From: Phallusia mammillata
Lineage: Eukaryota > Chordata > Ascidiacea > Phlebobranchia > Ascidiidae
Reading direction: 5' to 3'
Length of the DNA: 64,000 nucleotides
Assembly (NCBI GenBank): GCA_003260075.1
Contig: QLIY01000663.1
Location: 1,119 to 65,118, forward strand
Positions 57,935-64,000 of this stretch are shown here, piece after piece. Under the pieces are notes generated by a model. The model was not told the DNA's origin, made no database searches, and saw only the letters and a list, made by a program, of their open reading frames with translations. How positions within the stretch are numbered: position 1 is the first letter of the stretch; each line of letters opens with the position of its first letter. A program made the position numbers and the translations under genes.

Positions 57935-59332
57935 CAACAGCACAGCCTAAACTGTAGACCTAAAGATGCAGCAAATATACGTATGATGTTTTTGTGTCTT
58001 AAATAACAGTTAGACCTGCAAGAAATAAGTAGGTCTTGTTAACGTCGTGATTGGGTCGTAATTCTTTGTTGCTTTTTTTAAGAAAGCAAATTGGTACGGC
58101 AATCTTGTCTTTAAATGTTTGCAAATTTGGCTGATGCCTACAATTGTTGCCTGGTATACGTATCGTCCTATATTGATTTCCCATCGCATTTTTTTTATTT
58201 TTTATATCTTTTCATGCTTTTCACAAACGTGCCACCGTACAATAATGGACCCACTGGCCAAACGATTTAAAAAAAAGTATTTGTCATGTTTTTAAAAGTA
58301 GGTCAGATGCAGAAAATTTGTTCTGTGTTCTATGTGACGGAGGGCTGCGAGGTATTTCGTATGCGCCCTTTTATCGACCATTTTTACAATCTCCTACATT
58401 TTTGTTTGTGTCAATTTTTTCTGTTCTTCTTTTTGAATCCTGTCCTTTGTATCAACTCCTGTTTTGCACTTAATGGTGGTTGGTGTTGACCAACAAAAAC
58501 TTTTTTCACCTTCATTTGTTTCCAGCAGGTTGAAATTTGGTTGGATAGGATGAGAGAGAGGGTTACAGATTATCCAATTTCAAAAAACAACCTTTTCTAT
58601 TAATCCATCAAATTTGTAAATATTCTTTGCTTAATCACGCATTTGTGCTTTATTTATATGCCATATAGATTTTCTAAAACACTGTATTGTAACCTTGCTA
58701 CACTGGTTTTACTATTCTGATAACAATCTTCTTTCGTTGTGCCTGTACAGTCGGTTATGTATTTTCTTCGCTGTAGCATGTTTTATGTCTGCCAAAAATT
58801 AAATCTTTGAAAACACTTCGTTAATACTTACATGTGTGCAAAGTGAAAATGCTTATTTGTAGGGATGTAGCGAATATTCAATTTGCCGATCCGACTGTAA
58901 TGAACCGAAACTAAATCCTTGTGAAATGGCCAATTCGGTCGAACACATCACTACTTCAATTGGTTGCTATTCGGCCGAAACGGACGCTACAAACACAAAT
59001 TTAAAGCGTATATATTTTTCGCTTAATGAAGTGACACACAACCTTTACTAAGATCGCGAAAGTTTTTATGACTTTTAAAACAATGTAGTATTCCCAATGC
59101 ACTCTAGACACTGACAGGTATGCAACCTTGCATGGTGAGTGGTGACTCACGTTTGGTTGACCAATGTTTCTTCTTAAAAGTGTTTGGCCTATCTGCAAGG
59201 GTTTTAAGCATCGAATGACAATTTTGATGCAAATGTGTCAAAATTCGGGTTTAAATTGTGGCCAATGTTTTTCATCAAAGGGAACAAAACCGACCTGAAA
59301 AGCTCAACCGACATTCATTTGTACATAATTAA
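57935..59332. other. 3' flank of the ZIP gene
   Basis: No gene recognised. About 58862-58990 has tagggatgtagcgaatattc and related cgaatc/ggccgaaac blocks that resemble the start of a dispersed element (compare agagatgcagcgaatcggc at 1627). Confidence 0.4.
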
Positions 59333-59892
59333 TTAAAAAATATTATCACAGATATTTATTTTAAATTTGTTGTTATTTTGCGCATATTTTGGCATTCGTC
59401 TACACAAGCAAATAAATGACAGTTGACAAACCTTTGCCTTTGGTCGATTTTGAAACAGATCATTCATTTTGTCGTAGTATTCCCAATCAGAGCTAGATAC
59501 TCCAGACTGACTCAAATTCATTTCAATTTGGCTGTAACTTTTTTTAAATTTTTTCCATTTTTCTCGAATCTGCTCCCTAAACATAGGAGAACCATTGCTG
59601 ACAATTGTAATGTATTGGAATATTGCTTTTCAGACAAGGTTTGTGTTCATAGAAAAAAACAACTTTGCACATTTTTGAGAAACCCAACAACTATTTCCTG
59701 AAAAATGGTTTTATTGCGTTGTCTCCAACCATCAATCTTCTCTAAAACCTTCCTTTCTAAAACCAAATCCAATAGTAAATGAATATCACTCGCACACCAC
59801 GTTGCCCTCTTCTGCCTGTCAGCTGCTATTTCAGACATATTTTTGACTCTAAAAATGTTACTTTCAAAAACTGAAACCAAACGCTGGTACAT
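59333..59892 (-). pseudogene. Myb/SANT-like (trihelix) protein fragment, probably transposon-derived
   Basis: Two minus-strand segments resemble the Myb/SANT-like DNA-binding proteins that accompany PIF/Harbinger transposases: 59647-59892 (RQKRATWCASDIHLLLDLV ... EKIDGWRQRNKTIFQEI) and 59333-59584 (REQIREKWKKFKKSYSQIE ... SGVSSSDWEYYDKMNDLF, NRPKAK). The tryptophan spacing and the REKWKK(F/L)KK helix are the visible signature. The stretch between them has stops in the first frame and repeats a KxIFQ motif in another, so this is either a spliced gene or a decayed element. No transposase reading frame is visible nearby. Confidence 0.55.
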
Positions 59893-61084
59893 TTATTATT
59901 TACACTTAACTATTTCCTACTTCCTACAACTAAACACACCAAAATGCTGACAACTGCCCATAACCCGACTTGCAAGCGCGTAACCTACCTCCAACGGGCG
60001 GGTTATCTTCGCCGCGTTTTAGCCCGCAAAAATCAGTCAACCGTAGCGACAAAAATCATACGTCACGTTTAGCGCGTTAATTTAGCGAGTTAACCCGCTA
60101 GAATTGTCCATGTAAAGAGGCTTATAGCAATGCCAGCACGATATTCCTGGCACCCGTACATAACAGCTTGGCGCCGCTAGAGGCAAGAAATCTTTCACTA
60201 GGCATTATAAGCCTATAGAATTGCAAGACTTGTAGAGATGGAACAACAAGTTTCTCATTAATGTTGACATATAATAAAATCTGTAACCCAGTTTGTTTTC
60301 TTTCCGAATTATAAGCTTATGTATGACCCATTTAATGAAAAAGATTCGCCATCGCTGCCATAGGGCAAGGGTGGGCAACCTATCCGGCCCTTCAGCAACT
60401 TTTAAACAGCCCGCGACCGCACTTAAGTTCGTATTTCGGGTTGACGAGCCATGCCACGAAGCGATGCGTACTGGGATCCGTGTGCAACAAATCAAGCGCC
60501 TATGCACCGTCATACCACGAAACGCAAGTGGCCTAGCCATCATTTTCGAAGCGTGCAGTGAAAAGCAGCTAAATCTTACCCTGGCTACATGTTGATATCA
60601 CGCTTTGTCCGTAAACTTTAGTGGACTTGCCATAAAGTGGCATATGTCATATGTATAATCCCAGTGCTAAGTCAGATTGAGTCACCAATTTGCTTCGTTT
60701 GTTCGGTTTCCTAATGAGCGGTAATTACGTTAGTCGGGTCAGCAAAGAAGATCAAATTGTAGACTTGTCCATTGTTGGATGAATCACCTTTTCAGTGTCA
60801 ACAAGTAAAAACAGTGTAGTTAAAACAACAACATGATAAAGAATAAAAAGCAGGCTACTAACAGAACTTTGCTGTTTACATAACCCTGTTTAATGTTTCA
60901 GAAGAAAAGCATGCGCGTGCGCTGCATAAGCTTAACATCCGGGAAATTCCGTATCATTTCAACACGTCTACATTAGTTGGATGTTTGCAATTTATTAACG
61001 TGAAGTTAGAGACGAAAAGTTTTGTTTTGTATTAGGCTACTCCAGGAATAGAAGCATCTGGCTGTAGGCTACACTTGAAGGGGA
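59893..61084. other. Intergenic stretch before the LCCL/EGF/fibrinogen gene
   Basis: 59980-60120 is GC-richer with several gcgggtta/taacccgc inverted motifs and may be a transposon end. 60362-60480 repeats part of 31780-31935. No gene recognised. Confidence 0.4.
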
Positions 61085-63413
61085 ATGAATTCATTAAAAA
61101 CTATTGCCTTGGTCTTGACATTCGTATCTGACTTTATCACGATTATAATGGGGCATTCAGGTAACGTACACTAACCACCTGATGTATTTTATATATGTAC
61201 TGTGTTGTTACAACTGCTGGTAAAAAGGGCGGAACGATTGGTCGTTCTTGCAATGAAATTGCTGCTGGTTGAACTTACCACAAGCTTTTTACAGTTACGT
61301 GCACGACTCGGTTTGCCGACTTGAAGCACTCGATCACGAGCCTGATATGTCCGGCCAATTGCTGGGAAGAAAATCCGTCATTGTGTGGAAATGGGGTCTA
61401 CACAAGCGGCCCAATATGTCTTGCAGCAATGCACGACCAACAGATTGACAGTAAATGATACTGCATGTGTGTGTTAAAAAAACAAGCCCGACGCAAATGA
61501 ATATTACTTTAGATTCCGGTGGACTTGTTCAGGTTTTTCGCAATCCGGGCCGAGGAGCTCATTTGTACGGAAAACAAAGAAATGGCGTTCAAACTCAAAC
61601 CTGCTCTGCGGGCAAATACTCGTACACATTTTCAAGTAAGAATATGTTAAACTGACATAGTGTTTTTACGACCCTATAAGTAAATAATGTTTTAGTGACT
61701 TGTGAAACAACTGGCGAATGTGAATTACCGATTACCCATGTCTACTGTCCGGCGAATTGCAAAGCTGCTTCCTACACGTACACGAGTGGAAAATATTTCT
61801 CCAACAGCTCTGTTTGCGCTGCTGCTAGAAAAGAAAGGAAGGTTTCGTGTACGTGAAATAGCCAAGTAATAAAACTATAAAATTATATATTCAAGCTCTA
61901 AAACTTTATTTTTTTAGCCGCTGGTGGAAAAGTGGTTATCTACTCTCTGAAGGCAAAACCATACAACAATTCGTCAACAAACAATACCAAGTGGTTTTCG
62001 TTTGAAGGTAAAATCACCAGGGTAACATCAAAACTAGCATTAAAACGGACGTGTACGTCGCTCTCTGGTTGGTACCGGCAGCTGCTTTGAGGCATTTGAT
62101 TAGAGGTCCTCAATTGTGCTTAATCTTCACGCTTTTGTCATGTCGTCGTTTGCGTTTTTTACCCTTTTGAGTTTTGCTCATCGCGGTTTTAAGTTTTTTT
62201 TCTACTTTTGCAGTGTCATTACCTTAATAAAGGCGACCTGAAATGGACGTTAAAACGTCGGGTGAAACAAAACATTTGCCCGAAAAGCATTATTTAGGGG
62301 GTGATATACTACGCCTGGCACCAAGAGTGTATATGCAGTTTCATCGGCTAAATACAGCCATGATAGGCATAGCTGTTATTAGGTTAAAATTTTTGTTAAA
62401 AAAACCGTACAGAGTATTATAGTAATAGTCCCGTTTTGTTTTGATTCCAGACTTCAATGTTTGTTTGTTATTCAACCCATGCGCACTTCCCGGCGCTTGT
62501 GTGAACCTGCTTGCCGATTTTGCCTGCCAATGTCCCGCAAGATACACAGGAAAATACTGTGAAACTGGCAAGTCGAATTCAATACTGTTTAGCAGCGACA
62601 AAGAGGCCGGTAACTCATGACACGCGTGGTATTATTCTTAGCCCGTTATGATAAGTAAAAATCGCCCCTACAATGAATCTGCCTTTATTATAATTGGATT
62701 TTTAAATTAGCTGTCACAAACCAAAATTATACACCAAAAATGTTGGCCCACCACAGCATAATTATTTGCCACAACAAAGAGCATCACGATTTTATCAAAT
62801 CACCAACTATCGTTTTTGAAACTTATACTTGACCTAAATAATGTGTTTAAAGTAACTATGGTCTGTAAATGTTTTGATTAAACTTAGATTTTGCTCGAAA
62901 AAGTTGTTTTTTATTTCTTCTGCTCAGTTTTTCCCAATTTGTTACAACTAAATACCTTCAAAAGTTTCACCTTTTTGACTTAAATTTATAATTTCACTAA
63001 ATTTATTGTTTTATATATTGCCAAAAATTGACATCACCAAAATAACTAGAAAAAGCTTATTTGATATTTTACCTTCAAGAAATGAAATGCTGGGATGGAA
63101 ATTATAGTGGAACTTATAACGCGGGAGGAAAATTATTGTTGTGTGTCCAAGGTTGGCTGGTAAGTGTAATTTGAAAAATCCCATCTGTCAATTTCAATTG
63201 GGTAATATTGTTTTGACTCAGGTAATACAGCGACGTGCCACAGGGCAAGTGGATTTTAATAAAACATGGACAGAGTACAAACAGGGATTTGGATCTACGC
63301 CCAATGAGTTTTGGCTCGGTAGGTTATTTGAACAAATCGCGACAAAAACTACAACAACAACACGAATCAACAACACCAACACGAACAATAACAGCAACAA
63401 CACGAATCTGGCT

Positions 63414-63464
<51 letters not shown>

Positions 63465-63915
63465 CATTTGAAACATCGCGACAACAACACACTCAACAAC
63501 AGCAACAAGACCAACCGTTTGCAGGGCCCAAGTACAAAAAATGTTTTTTTTTCCACATTGAAGTGTCTGTCTGTATTTGATTTAATTTACAGTGGCGATA
63601 AGACAATTACCTATGAATCACATTTGTGATAGGGGGTGTGCAATCCCAACTGCTTTAAAACCTGGTTGGTTCAAATAATACTCGAAATTTTGTCTGTCCA
63701 TCATACTAAACATAGCTGACAACATGCCAAAGATATTCGCAAATCACCAGCAAAAGATCAAAAAGATTGATTTTGCCAATAGAGTGCGGTACAGGTAACC
63801 AATCTTTTTTGTGTGCAGGATTAGAAGCGATCCACCGAGTGACTAAGACAAAACCTTGCCGAATTAGATTTAACTTGACTGATTATGCGTCCAAGTTTGT
63901 GCAAGCAACATACAA
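61085..63915 (+). CDS. Secreted LCCL-LCCL-EGF-fibrinogen-domain protein (3' end beyond window)
   Basis: Partial gene, exons 61085-61160, 61295-61450, 61513-61635, 61696-61848, 61918-62007, 62451-62567 (or to 62609), 63080-63159, 63222-63318, 63819-63915, all joined in phase 1 or 0. Exon 1 is a signal peptide ([19 protein letters not shown]). Exons 2-3 and 4-5 each form an LCCL domain: [17 protein letters not shown]...[15 protein letters not shown] then [20 protein letters not shown]...SVCAAARKE with [10 protein letters not shown]. Exon 6 is EGF-like ([25 protein letters not shown]). Exons 7-9 start a fibrinogen C-terminal domain: [46 protein letters not shown], then [18 protein letters not shown]. 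Such domains bind carbohydrate or matrix ligands; the role here is unknown. A C run at 63416-63462 lies in an intron. Confidence 0.82.
63416..63462. other. 47-base C run in an intron of the LCCL/EGF/fibrinogen gene
   Basis: Preceded by a caa/aac-rich simple repeat (acaacaacacgaatcaac...) that resumes after it (acaacaacacactcaacaac), so it may mark a break inside a CAA-type microsatellite. Confidence 0.8.
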
Positions 63916-64000
63916 GTAAAATCAATACCCATAATTTTTGTTCCAAATTCTTTTTTATAAAAGATTGTAACAACAGGCTTAATTCCTTTATATTTATAGT

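Noticed and set aside
63141..63629. 162-residue open frame with a proline tract
   Set aside because: Only 63222-63318 is a real exon; the rest reads through an intron, a CAA-type microsatellite and the C run.

Overview
The window is intron-rich, AT-rich animal DNA. It has split genes with GT-AG introns, SINEs, many hAT-type miniature transposons, minisatellites and one assembly gap (39799-40503). The gene set (peptide-type GPCR, selenocysteine lyase, SmD3, LIV-1 zinc transporter, LCCL/EGF/fibrinogen-like secreted protein) and the very high heterozygosity would fit an ascidian or other marine invertebrate deuterostome. That placement is inference; no sequence here names the species.

Layout. 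1-4200: repeats only. 4204-12862 (-): a rhodopsin-family GPCR in six exons, with its TM5 and TM6/7 exons present twice. 12863-22678: no recognisable gene; repeats, a hairpin MITE and duplicated blocks. 22679-25350 (+): a six-exon gene of the class II aldolase/adducin family that appears to lack the metal-binding histidines. 27303-29595 (+): selenocysteine lyase, whose start codon is split by an intron. 30273-31425 (-): SmD3, convergent with the lyase gene. 31426-47842: transposon-dominated, with several hAT elements bounded by 8-bp target duplications, a 1.6-kb minisatellite of about 70-bp units, a nested transposon complex and a large inverted duplication. 49564-57934 (+): a 14-exon ZIP zinc transporter of the LIV-1 subfamily, preceded by a second copy of its promoter and first exon. 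59333-59892 (-): a Myb/SANT-like, probably transposon-derived fragment. 61085 to the right edge (+): a secreted protein with two LCCL domains, an EGF-like domain and the start of a fibrinogen-type domain.

Assembly quality governs the reading. More than thirty runs of G (or C), usually 10-11 long and sometimes 21-72, sit in the window, and most separate two nearly identical direct copies of 70-1000 bp. A few single n bases do the same. The simplest reading is that both haplotypes of a highly polymorphic diploid were placed end to end, with contigs that ended in poly-G artefacts. Duplicated exons in the GPCR, lyase, adducin-like and ZIP genes should be read as alleles until shown otherwise.

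The genes show no shared pathway; this is ordinary metazoan gene neighbourhood. I found no convincing new multi-gene system. The most unusual items are the adducin-like protein without its usual metal ligands, the split start codon, the palindrome-cored minisatellite and the polymorphic transposon insertion inside one arm of the inverted duplication.
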